64,000 bases of DNA from Bermanella sp036960565. Its GTDB lineage: Bacteria; Pseudomonadota; Gammaproteobacteria; Pseudomonadales; Oceanobacteraceae. Where the stretch lies: contig JBALXQ010000026.1 of assembly GCA_036960565.1 (NCBI GenBank), forward strand, positions 20,684-84,683. The letters run 5' to 3'. The notes under the pieces were generated by a model. The model saw only the letters and a program-made list of their open reading frames with translations, did no database searches and was not told where the DNA came from. Within the stretch, counting starts at the first letter, position 1. Each line of letters starts with the position of its first letter. This document shows positions 8,023-15,691 of the stretch, piece by piece. A program made the position numbers and the translations under genes.

Positions 8023-9303
8023 GTGAGCGACATCCCACTTAGTATTTTGTTTTCAGCTCTATTTTTTCTCATTATCTTCTCAGCTTTTTTCTCCAGTTCC
8101 GAAACTGGCATGATGTCCCTTAACCGCTACCGTTTGCGCCATATGGTTAAGCAAGGGCACAAAGGCGCCAAGCGCTCCAGTAAACTCCTAGCTCGAACAG
8201 ACCGATTAATTGGGGTTATCCTAATTGGCAACAACCTAGTAAATAATGCAGCCGCCGTTGTAGCCACCTTAATTGCACAGCAAATATGGACCGAAAACCC
8301 TGAAATGGGGGTCACTATCGCCACCATATTATTAACTTTATTGGTGTTAATATTTGCTGAAGTCACACCAAAAACCATCGCTGCCAACCACCCAGAAAAA
8401 ATAGCTTTCCCCGCCAGCTACCTATTACAGCCTTTATTATGGGTACTCATGCCCTTTGTTTGGGTGGTGAATGCTATTGCCAACGGCCTCATTCGTTTGA
8501 CTCGCTTAGACATTGATCAAAATAGTAAAGATTTATTGAGTACTGAAGAATTTCGTACCCTGGTTCATGAGGCTGGCGCGGTTATCCCTCCGCGCCGCCA
8601 ACAAATGCTGCTCTCAATTTTAGATTTGGAAACCGTAAGAGTGAACGACATTATGGTGCCCAGAAATGAAATTGCGGGAATTGATTTAGATGATTCCATT
8701 CGCGAGATTGAAAGCCAATTACGCTCCAGCCAACATACGCGTTTACCGGTATGGAAAGGGAATATTAATAATATTATTGGCATTTTACATATGCGTAACG
8801 CGGCCAAAGTTTTAGCACAAGAGTCGTTCAATAAAGCCGAATTACTGCAAGCTACCAGAGAGCCCTATTTCGTTCCTGAAACTGCACAACTGCACAATCA
8901 GTTGTATCACTTTCAAAGTGAACAAAGGCGAATTGCCATAGTGGTAGACGAATATGGTGAAGTTCAAGGCATCGCGACACTTGAAGATATACTCGAAGAA
9001 ATTGTTGGCGACTTCACCACCGACATGTCTGCTACCAGTCAAGATATAACGCCTCAAGAAGATGGGAGCTTCATTGTCGATGGTACTATTAATGTTCGTG
9101 AGCTTAACAAGATACTATCATTTGATTTGGCCACAGATGGCCCCAAAACGTTTAGCGGCTTAATCATTGAAGCACTGGAGGCGATTCCTGAAGGAAATAT
9201 TTGCTTGAAAATTGATAATTATCAAATTGAAGTTTTAAAGGTACGCGCCAATACCATTGCTAACGCCAAAATAATGAAACGCCAGAATAATCAAATTTCA
9301 TAG
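8023..9303 (+). CDS. yfjD: CNNM/CorB-family transporter with CBS pair (YfjD-like)
   Basis: Inner-membrane protein of 426 aa, probably moving or sensing Mg2+/Co2+. The N-terminal DUF21/CNNM domain has FSSSETGMMSLNRYRLR and further membrane helices up to about residue 160. It is followed by two CBS domains (VNDIMVPRNEIAGIDLDD and the RIAIVVDEYGEVQGIATLEDILEEIVGD region) and a C-terminal CorC/HlyC domain (DGTINVRELN). The start is GTG 8023 with only a weak Shine-Dalgarno, so a slightly later start is possible. Follows ypjD as in E. coli. Confidence 0.9.
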   Translation: MSDIPLSILFSALFFLIIFSAFFSSSETGMMSLNRYRLRHMVKQGHKGAKRSSKLLARTDRLIGVILIGNNLVNNAAAVVATLIAQQIWTENPEMGVTIATILLTLLVLIFAEVTPKTIAANHPEKIAFPASYLLQPLLWVLMPFVWVVNAIANGLIRLTRLDIDQNSKDLLSTEEFRTLVHEAGAVIPPRRQQMLLSILDLETVRVNDIMVPRNEIAGIDLDDSIREIESQLRSSQHTRLPVWKGNINNIIGILHMRNAAKVLAQESFNKAELLQATREPYFVPETAQLHNQLYHFQSEQRRIAIVVDEYGEVQGIATLEDILEEIVGDFTTDMSATSQDITPQEDGSFIVDGTINVRELNKILSFDLATDGPKTFSGLIIEALEAIPEGNICLKIDNYQIEVLKVRANTIANAKIMKRQNNQIS

Positions 9304-9387
9304 CTAACCTATACATTCAAATTTAAAGCCTAAAATTTAGCCCTTTTTCAATTTAGCATCACTTTTATAATTAGATATTTAGCTAAT

Positions 9388-10290
9388 ATGCCCTCTAATG
9401 AATTCTTACCTCGCCCGATCATTATTTCCATTCTAATTATTGCCGCCACTTTATTTGCCGGCAATCATATTGCAGCACGCTTTGCATTTGATAACGGCAC
9501 CGGGTTATTGCTAGCGGTATTAGCCCGAGGCTCAGCCGCACTACTGCTTATGTTTAGCATTGCGTTAATTCGTAAAGCGTCGTTTAAAATGCCCGCTCAA
9601 CTAGTGAAATGGCAAGTCACCATAGTATTTTTAATTGCCCTACAAAGTCTTTGTTTGTATTCGGCTATTACCCGCATTCCTGTGGCGGTAGCTTTGTTAT
9701 TGGTTAATACCTGGCCCATGATATTTATTATTTGCAGCTGGGTAATGGGAAAGAAAAAAGCCAACCTAATTACTTTTATAATTTTAATCGTTATTTTGCT
9801 AGGTTTAAGCTTGGTTTTAAATTCCGGCTCAGAGGTCACTACCTCCACTAATGAAGACTGGTCAATCGGCGTAGTCTTGGGCATATTTTCGGCATTTCTA
9901 TTGGCCGCCACTATGTGGATAACTCAATATCAGCTGGCTGAAATACAGGGCTCCGTACGCAGCAGCTATACTATGCTAGGGGTGGTTTTGTTAATGGCGT
10001 TACTGGGCGTGAGCGGTTATTTCCCTAATGGTTTAAGCCTTCCACTTAATCAACAGGGTTGGTTGGGCTTACTGATGCTGGCAATACTTTATGGCATTGC
10101 CTTTACCTTGTTATTTGTATTAACCACTAAACTCGACATGAGCCGAAACTCACCCATATTAAACTTTGAACCCGTTGCATCGTTATTTTTAGGCTATCTA
10201 TTTCTAGGGCAGTTTTTAAATAATACGCAGCTAATAGGGGGAGGTATTGTAATACTGGGAATTGTGGCCATTGGCCTTCATCGTAAATAA
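9388..10290 (+). CDS. EamA/DMT-family transporter
   Basis: Ten-helix drug/metabolite transporter of 300 aa: two EamA repeats, the first around residues 15-140 with NHIAARFAF and the second around 160-297 with a FEPVASLFLGYLFLGQ-type end, both usual in this family. Substrate cannot be told from sequence (amino acids, nucleosides and exported metabolites are all known in the family). Convergent with purT across a shared terminator whose left arm includes the stop codon. Confidence 0.88.
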   Translation: MPSNEFLPRPIIISILIIAATLFAGNHIAARFAFDNGTGLLLAVLARGSAALLLMFSIALIRKASFKMPAQLVKWQVTIVFLIALQSLCLYSAITRIPVAVALLLVNTWPMIFIICSWVMGKKKANLITFIILIVILLGLSLVLNSGSEVTTSTNEDWSIGVVLGIFSAFLLAATMWITQYQLAEIQGSVRSSYTMLGVVLLMALLGVSGYFPNGLSLPLNQQGWLGLLMLAILYGIAFTLLFVLTTKLDMSRNSPILNFEPVASLFLGYLFLGQFLNNTQLIGGGIVILGIVAIGLHRK

Positions 10291-10326
10291 TCACGCCCTA
10301 AAACCTAATAAAGGGCATGATTATTT
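10285..10326. terminator. bidirectional terminator between EamA gene and purT
   Basis: 15-bp stem (10285-10299 with 10312-10326) with one wobble pair and an AT-rich loop. The stem carries A runs on the left and T runs on the right, so it should work for both converging genes. It overlaps the stop codon of the transporter gene and ends 9 bp before that of purT. Confidence 0.88.
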
Positions 10327-10334
10327 TAGATATA

Positions 10335-11519
10335 TTAAAGTGTAATAGTCACCGCAGAAGAACATTGATTAGCCAAGTCACGAGCTTCATCCGTACTATC
10401 CCCTAGCGCTAAGGCAACACCCATACGGCGCGTACCAGACACTTCAGGCTTACCAAATAACCGCAGTTGTGTATTGGCAATGCTTAAGGCATTTTCTAAA
10501 TTCGAAAAGCTCACATTACTACTTTCCCCACGCACCAAGATAACACTGCTGGCACTTGGGCCATTTTGTTTAATAGCTGGAATAGGAAGGTCTAAAATAG
10601 CGCGTGCATGCAATGCAAACTCTGAAAGGTCTTGGCTCACCAATGTCACTAGCCCGGTATCGTGAGGACGTGGGGATACTTCACTAAAGATAACGTCGTC
10701 GCCTTTTATAAATAACTCAACGCCAAATAGCCCTTTACCACCTAGTGCACAAGTCACTTCTTCAGCCACCTTTTGCGCGGCCTTTAATGCGGCATCACTC
10801 ATTTTTTGTGGCTGCCAAGACTCTTGGTAATCACCGTCTTCTTGGCGATGGCCAATGGGCGCACAGAAAGAAGTACCGTCGCGATGACGAATGGTTAATA
10901 AAGTTATTTCAAAATCAAAATCTACAAAACCTTCAATGATGACCTTGCCTTTACCGGCACGACCACCTTCTTGAGCATAATCCCAAGCAGCATCCACATC
11001 ACTAGCACTTTTAATTAATGACTGGCCTTTACCCGAGCTGCTCATAATGGGCTTTACGATACAAGGAAAGCCAATTTTATCTATGCCTTGTAAAAAATCT
11101 TGTTTGCTTTGAGCAAATACATATTCACTGGTTTTCAAACCCAAATCTACCGCTGCCAAGGTACGAATGCCTTCACGGTTCATGGTGAGCTGAGTGGCTT
11201 TGGCGGACGGAATAATCTGAAAACCTTCTTGCTCTAGTTCGGCTAGGGTGTCCGTGGCAATGGCTTCAATTTCCGGCACAATTAAATCAGGCTTCTCAAA
11301 CTCTATAACAGCTCTCAACGCTTTACCATTAAGCATATCTACCACATGACTGCGATGAGCCACTTGCATAGCAGGTGCATTGGCATAACGATCTACAGCA
11401 ATTACTTCAACACCTAAACGCTGAAGCTCTATCGCCACTTCTTTACCCAGCTCACCTGAGCCGCACAATAAAACTTTTTTAGCGGTTGTAGACAAGGGTG
11501 TGCCTATTTGTACCGACAT
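10335..11519 (-). CDS. purT: formate-dependent phosphoribosylglycinamide formyltransferase PurT
   Basis: Makes formyl-GAR from GAR, formate and ATP in purine synthesis, bypassing folate. 394 aa, the usual length. It has an N-terminal preATP-grasp fold (KVLLCGSGELGKEVAIELQR), an ATP-grasp domain with FPCIVKPIMSSSGKGQS, and the Mg2+/ATP site region GVELFIKGDDVIFSEVSPRPHDTGLV. The start M-S-V-Q-I-G-T-P-L matches the family. A DUF1289 gene lies 27 bp upstream in the same direction. Confidence 0.97.
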   Translation of the reverse strand: MSVQIGTPLSTTAKKVLLCGSGELGKEVAIELQRLGVEVIAVDRYANAPAMQVAHRSHVVDMLNGKALRAVIEFEKPDLIVPEIEAIATDTLAELEQEGFQIIPSAKATQLTMNREGIRTLAAVDLGLKTSEYVFAQSKQDFLQGIDKIGFPCIVKPIMSSSGKGQSLIKSASDVDAAWDYAQEGGRAGKGKVIIEGFVDFDFEITLLTIRHRDGTSFCAPIGHRQEDGDYQESWQPQKMSDAALKAAQKVAEEVTCALGGKGLFGVELFIKGDDVIFSEVSPRPHDTGLVTLVSQDLSEFALHARAILDLPIPAIKQNGPSASSVILVRGESSNVSFSNLENALSIANTQLRLFGKPEVSGTRRMGVALALGDSTDEARDLANQCSSAVTITL

Positions 11520-11546
11520 GTTAATCCTTAATATTATTAATAGGCT

Positions 11547-11756
11547 TTAGATAGCAATGAAGTTGCTAGATTCTCGTTCGCGCTGGGCAACTTTTTCAAT
11601 GACGTCACGCTTTTGGTCATTGTTCATTTCGCCCCACTGAGTAATTTCATCACCGGTTCGGTAACAGCCTATGCATAAATCGTTAGCATCCAGTGCGCAA
11701 ATAGCCACACAAGGGGATTTTACCATGCCTAAAATATTGTATTTTTCTTCGCTCAT
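11547..11756 (-). CDS. DUF1289 cysteine-motif protein
   Basis: Small cytosolic protein of 69 aa from ATG 11756 (the open frame runs four codons further to a TTG). It contains the DUF1289 signature SPCVAICALDANDLCIGCYR, four cysteines that could bind a metal or cluster, then EITQWGEMNNDQKRDVI. Function unknown in the family. Lies just upstream of purT and 60 bp downstream of the gamma carbonic anhydrase, all on the minus strand. Confidence 0.85.
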   Translation of the reverse strand: MSEEKYNILGMVKSPCVAICALDANDLCIGCYRTGDEITQWGEMNNDQKRDVIEKVAQRERESSNFIAI

Positions 11757-11816
11757 TTTTCTACTCAATTACTTTTCAACTACTTCCATCACTAAAAGAA
11801 ATGGGTTAGATAAAAT

Positions 11817-12347
11817 TTAAAATTCAGTTTGCGGTTTTAAATCACTATTATAGCGTTTAAAGTTTTTAACATAAAACTCGCTGCTCATTTCCAAATGCTT
11901 TTTCTGCATTTCATTAAGCTCACGCTTAATTTTCCCTGGAGAACCAATCACCATAGAGCCATCAGGGATCACCATGCCTTCAGGGATTAAAGTATTGGCA
12001 CCAATTAAACAATGCTTGCCAATTTTAGCACCGTTCAATACCACCGCATTAATGCCCACTAGGGTGTAGTCACCCACTTCGCATCCATGCAACATAGCTT
12101 TGTGGCCGACAGTTACGCCCGTGCCTAAGGTTAATTTAAAACCGGGGTCGGTATGCAAAATGGCGCCATCCTGAACATTACTGTTTTCACCAATGGTAAT
12201 GACATCGTTGTCGGCTCGAATCACCACATTAAACCAAACGCTGGCATTGTTTTTTAATACCACACTGCCTATAAGCTGTGCGTTATCAGCAATGAAGTAA
12301 TCATCACCTTCAATTTGGGTTTTTCTATCCCCCAGTGAATAAATCAT
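11817..12347 (-). CDS. gamma-class carbonic anhydrase family protein (YrdA-like)
   Basis: Left-handed beta-helix trimer of 176 aa with repeated hexapeptides. The three metal-binding histidines of gamma carbonic anhydrases appear to be present at about H65, H82 and H87 (ILHTDPG, VGHKAMLHGCEVGD). Many members of this YrdA/PaaY branch show little measured CO2 hydration activity, so the true substrate is open. Start at ATG 12347 with AAGGA upstream. It begins 8 bp after the stop of the preceding NUDIX gene, so the two are probably co-transcribed. Confidence 0.9.
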   Translation of the reverse strand: MIYSLGDRKTQIEGDDYFIADNAQLIGSVVLKNNASVWFNVVIRADNDVITIGENSNVQDGAILHTDPGFKLTLGTGVTVGHKAMLHGCEVGDYTLVGINAVVLNGAKIGKHCLIGANTLIPEGMVIPDGSMVIGSPGKIKRELNEMQKKHLEMSSEFYVKNFKRYNSDLKPQTEF

Positions 12348-12355
12348 GTGCTTCC

Positions 12356-12955
12356 TTATTTATATTTTTTATCCACTAAGCCCAACATGTCTCCGAGGCT
12401 CAATTCAAAGCTGGCGTCATAGTGACGATTAAATAATTCGGCCAACATCATGGCCGTGAGCCCCCAAATAGTGAAGTCTTGGTAATACCATCTAGGCCCA
12501 CGAAACCCGCCAAATTGATCTATTTGATCAGGCTCGCCCTCTAAAAAGAATTTAAGAGGAACGCGGAAAATAGCGTCTATTTCCCGAGAGTCAGAATTTA
12601 ACACGATATCTTTTGGGACAATGCCCAATACAGGTGTCACTAAAAAACCAAAGCGAGAGATGACCTGATCTAGAGTTCCCACTACTTTTACCAAAGACGG
12701 CTCTAGGCCCACTTCTTCATGAGCCTCTCTTAATGCAGTGGCGATTGAGTCTTCATCATCTAATTCGGTTTTGCCCCCAGGAAATGCTACCTCACCTTTA
12801 TGAGTCGGCATTTGAGTGGAGCGACGCGTTAGAATAACTTCCGGCTCATCTTCATCGGTTATGGCCACTAACACGGCAGCCGTGGCTAAATTAGTATTTT
12901 CAATTATTCTGGGTTCAAAAGCGCTGAACCCATTGACCAACAAACTTAACGACAT
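12356..12955 (-). CDS. NUDIX hydrolase, CoA pyrophosphatase type (NudL-like)
   Basis: Predicted to cleave CoA and related nucleotides. 199 aa from ATG 12955, which has GAGG eight bases upstream. A longer frame exists, but its extra 30 codons have no support, whereas the MSLSLLVNGF start aligns with the family. The CoA-type signature is present: ILTRRS, then HKGEVAFPGGKTELDDED, then ALREAHEEVGL, i.e. the NUDIX box with the Asp substitution usual in this branch. Confidence 0.88.
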   Translation of the reverse strand: MSLSLLVNGFSAFEPRIIENTNLATAAVLVAITDEDEPEVILTRRSTQMPTHKGEVAFPGGKTELDDEDSIATALREAHEEVGLEPSLVKVVGTLDQVISRFGFLVTPVLGIVPKDIVLNSDSREIDAIFRVPLKFFLEGEPDQIDQFGGFRGPRWYYQDFTIWGLTAMMLAELFNRHYDASFELSLGDMLGLVDKKYK

Positions 12956-13512
12956 ATATGTAACCTCACCCTGAGGGCGTATTTTAGCGAATAATCCATT
13001 CAGTAACAGCCAATGAATCTCCGCTAGAAACGTATCCACCCGCAACCCAATTTAACCGATGTAGAAATGACTATGTTAATCGGTAACAAAAAAAATCATC
13101 AAATTCAGCTATTTAGCAGATTATACCCGCCTGCTCATTGAAAACATGATTAAAAAACCATCAGAAAATCTACTCACGTCACAAAATTCGCTCTTCACCT
13201 TATAAGACTTTGGACTGAATAAGTTAGTACTTATCACTTGTGTGTATTAATAATCCTTACCTCCAAAATAAAAATAGTTATAAGTCATTGTATTTAAAGA
13301 GTATTCACAAAAAACTCAATGTTTTTGTCATTATGGACACAGGCGCAATCTAACCATTACTGCCTTAATTGAGCGGCCTTTTCAAGCTTATTTAAAGTCC
13401 AGATCACCTGTAGACTAATGCTCTAGGAATACAAATAAATATATCCATTCTTTTGCTTATAACCTTTTCTAAAAGCATATGAATGACGTGAAAAACCAAA
13501 GTGGGAATTCGT
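12956..13512. other. intergenic stretch, divergent promoters
   Basis: About 555 AT-rich bases between divergent genes. It should hold the promoters of the NUDIX operon (minus) and the DUF3135 gene (plus). I see no convincing gene, repeat or riboswitch. Confidence 0.4.
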
Positions 13513-13833
13513 ATGTACAAGTCACTGCCCAGTTATGAAGAGTTACGGGAAATGGCTCAAAAAGACCCAGAAGCCCTAGAGCGTCTGCGCCTTGAGCACG
13601 TAAGAGCAACCATTAACAGTGCGCCTGAAGCGTACCGTCAGCGCTTATCTGGCTTACAGTTTCAAATAGATGGTCAGCGCCGCTTGGCAAAAAGCCCTTT
13701 GGCCGCCTGTTTAAGAATCAGTAAAATGATGCACGATTCTTTGCACGAGCTTAAAGCTGTTATTGAAGAGGAAGAAAACGCCCAACCAATTCTGACTGAA
13801 GAAGCTGCAACGGTATTGGCTTTTCCTAGCTAG
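13513..13833 (+). CDS. DUF3135 family protein
   Basis: Cytosolic helical protein of 106 aa from ATG 13513 (GGGA eight bases upstream; an in-frame GTG lies four codons earlier). It has the DUF3135 pattern YEELREMAQKDPEALERLR near the start, then RLSGLQFQID and KSPLAACLRISKMM. Function unknown. It is alone between divergent and terminator elements. Confidence 0.8.
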   Translation: MYKSLPSYEELREMAQKDPEALERLRLEHVRATINSAPEAYRQRLSGLQFQIDGQRRLAKSPLAACLRISKMMHDSLHELKAVIEEEENAQPILTEEAATVLAFPS

Positions 13834-13844
13834 CCCAGCGAATT

Positions 13845-13873
13845 AAACCGTGTTCAGCCTTGATCACGGTTTT
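13845..13873 (+). terminator. terminator after the DUF3135 gene
   Basis: Eight-base stem AAACCGTG / CACGGTTT with a 12-base loop, followed by TTGCCTTCTTT. It lies 12 bp after the stop codon. Confidence 0.7.
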
Positions 13874-13938
13874 GCCTTCTTTACCTCTAGCCCGCTATAC
13901 TCAGCCCTGCTTATCCAACAGGTTCCAAAGGAACTGAC

Positions 13939-14490
13939 ATGAAATTTTGCAGTGAATGCGCACACCCTATCCATATAGAAACCCCACAAGGGGATAATCG
14001 TGAGCGCTGCGTATGTACCCAATGCGGTACCATTCATTATGTAAACCCAAGAATTATTGCCGGTTGCCTGCCCACCTTTGAAGGCAAAATACTATTGTGC
14101 AAGCGGGCCATCGAACCCAGAAAAGGGTATTGGACTCTGCCAGCTGGGTTTATGGAAGAAGGAGAAACCTTAGAAGAAGGCGCTATTCGAGAAACACTTG
14201 AAGAAGCTGGAATTGAAGTGGGCTGTGAACAATTACTCACCTCCATTAGTGTGCCGCATATCTCACAGGTACATATTTTCTTTTTATCCAATATGACGAG
14301 CCCCGATCATGCCCAGAGCACCAGCGAAAGTCTGGATGTAAAACTGTTTGATGTGAAAGACATTCCTTGGCAAGAAATTGCTTTTCCCACCGTTAAGAAA
14401 ACTCTTAAACACTATTTAGAAGATTTAGAAGAAGGGGCTTTAAAAACTCGTGTTTTCGATATTAAATTTACCGAGCGCTTAAAAGTATAA
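13939..14490 (+). CDS. NUDIX hydrolase with N-terminal zinc ribbon
   Basis: 183 aa. An N-terminal four-cysteine zinc ribbon (FCSECAHP and CVCTQCGTIHYVNP) precedes a NUDIX domain with the box GFMEEGETLEEGAIRETLEE-AG. This resembles the zinc-ribbon/NUDIX half of NudC-like pyrophosphatases but is much shorter than NudC. Probably hydrolyses a nucleoside diphosphate derivative; substrate unknown. Convergent with the following gene, with only 4 bp between stops and no terminator visible. Confidence 0.88.
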   Translation: MKFCSECAHPIHIETPQGDNRERCVCTQCGTIHYVNPRIIAGCLPTFEGKILLCKRAIEPRKGYWTLPAGFMEEGETLEEGAIRETLEEAGIEVGCEQLLTSISVPHISQVHIFFLSNMTSPDHAQSTSESLDVKLFDVKDIPWQEIAFPTVKKTLKHYLEDLEEGALKTRVFDIKFTERLKV

Positions 14491-14494
14491 ATAA

Positions 14495-14815
14495 CTATAG
14501 CGTCGTAGGGTCTATGGCGAGACTGATGTCATAGGCTGCTTCTTCATAAGGGTGTGCGGCCAGCATTGCCTCTATAACTGCCTTTATTAAAATATCTTCA
14601 CACACCATTTCTACCTTGTATTCTGAAACGGTTTCCAATTGATTAGTTTCTCCCACAAACGCTTGATTACCTTCTAACGGCCTAAACTGCCCCTGCCCTT
14701 TCACTTGCCAGCAGCATTGATCGTACAAACCTATGCGACCTGCACCAGCTGCAAACATAGCTGACTTAACAGCGTCTAAATAAGTTGAAGGAATATAAAC
14801 ATTTATTCGATACAT
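14495..14815 (-). CDS. stand-alone NIF3/YqfO insert-domain protein
   Basis: 106 aa starting M-Y-R-I-N-V-Y-I-P. It matches the CutA-like domain that is inserted in larger NIF3/YqfO proteins, with AGAGRIGLYDQCCW and the end AAHPYEEAAYDI as recognisable motifs. It lacks the metal-binding NIF3 core. A separate full NIF3 protein (ybgI) is at 27049-27804. The role is unknown. Last gene of a minus-strand run that includes the cysteine-rich proteins upstream. Confidence 0.8.
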   Translation of the reverse strand: MYRINVYIPSTYLDAVKSAMFAAGAGRIGLYDQCCWQVKGQGQFRPLEGNQAFVGETNQLETVSEYKVEMVCEDILIKAVIEAMLAAHPYEEAAYDISLAIDPTTL

Positions 14816-14829
14816 GAGATTAAGTGCCG

Positions 14830-15078
14830 CTAAGTAATGGCTTCAAGATGAATAAGATTATCCATGGCCAACTGATTAGTATCGCCGCAGACATGCATGT
14901 CGGCTTTAAACGCAAAACACACCTTAGGACGCTCAGGCAGATTAAAAAGCTTACATAAGTTGTGATCATCAAGCTGGATACAACGCTCACCCGCTGGCTT
15001 GCCATTTGGCATACCAGGAATGGCACTGCTAATGGAGGGAGCAATACAACAGGCCCCACACCCTAAACGACATTCCAT
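14830..15078 (-). CDS. YkgJ-family cysteine cluster protein
   Basis: 82 aa starting M-E-C-R-L-G-C-G-A-C-C-I-A. Seven cysteines in the YkgJ/UPF0153 arrangement (C3, C7, C10, C11, then C33, C42, C54 and one near 64), likely a zinc or Fe-S binding cluster. The ATG follows the stop codon of the 25-codon frame upstream without a gap (TAA then ATG), suggesting translational coupling. Confidence 0.88.
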   Translation of the reverse strand: MECRLGCGACCIAPSISSAIPGMPNGKPAGERCIQLDDHNLCKLFNLPERPKVCFAFKADMHVCGDTNQLAMDNLIHLEAIT

Positions 15079-15156
15079 TTAAACACTCTCTGTAATACAA
15101 ATAGAAGGGGGATTACGGCAATCACAACAGGCTGAAAACTTTAAACAACATTCCAT
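15079..15156 (-). CDS. possible 25-aa cysteine-rich mini-protein
   Basis: Short frame of 25 codons, M-E-C-C-L-K-F-S-A-C-C-D-C-R then N-P-P-S-I-C, with six cysteines. Its ATG begins on the base after the TAA of the upstream gene, and its own TAA is followed at once by the ATG of the YkgJ gene. The start (MEC..., ...ACC) looks like the beginning of the YkgJ protein, so it may be a reduced paralogue or a remnant. Such perfect TAA|ATG packing on both sides favours a real translated frame, but no experiment supports it here. Confidence 0.5.
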   Translation of the reverse strand: MECCLKFSACCDCRNPPSICITESV

Positions 15157-15516
15157 TTACATTCCCAGTGAAATCAACAATTGACGGTTGTAGCGCGTGC
15201 AATAGCGCTCTAATAACATCTTTTCATGAAGGTCTTTTTTAGAGGGCCTTTTTTTAGCCTCTTTCTCATATAGGCGGTATTCGTTCATGACGCGTAGGCC
15301 ATATTTTTTCTTAATAATGCGCTTTTGATCTGCGTCCACACCGGGTAAACGCGGCGCTTCATTTTTATCCACAATGTATGCAGAAAACCTTGGTAGGCCA
15401 CTCTTAGCACTGGCTTGGGCATCCAGTACCGGAGATTGGACTTTCCTTAAATCTAATTCGGCAAATACGGAACTATTGCTGAATAGCAGCGTCATAATAA
15501 GTAACAAGCTTTTCAT
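15157..15516 (-). CDS. exported hypothetical protein
   Basis: About 119 aa from ATG 15516 with GGAG six bases upstream (a GTG precedes it by one codon). Signal peptide of about 19 residues ending VFAE, then a basic, helical, Lys/Arg-rich body with one cysteine near the C-terminus. I do not recognise the family. It is the first gene of the run leading to the cysteine mini-frame and the YkgJ gene. Confidence 0.7.
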   Translation of the reverse strand: MKSLLLIMTLLFSNSSVFAELDLRKVQSPVLDAQASAKSGLPRFSAYIVDKNEAPRLPGVDADQKRIIKKKYGLRVMNEYRLYEKEAKKRPSKKDLHEKMLLERYCTRYNRQLLISLGM

Positions 15517-15573
15517 CACGGTCTCCTAACCTAATTTTAAAGCACCCTTGGTACTGAATTAGTCCCAAAAAAC

Positions 15574-15603
15574 AAAAAAGGCAGCATGGAAGCTGCCTTT
15601 TTT
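15574..15603 (-). terminator. terminator after mksB
   Basis: 12-bp perfect stem AAAAAAGGCAGC / GCTGCCTTTTTT with a six-base loop. It lies about 90 bp past the mksB stop and is symmetrical, so it could act in both directions. Confidence 0.9.
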
Positions 15604-15691
15604 GTGCCTGTTTAAAGGTTAGTCTAGAGGTCGAAAATATTCCCTCTCTAAACCAAGAACCCTCACTCTTAGGCCACCTTCGATTAGGGGG

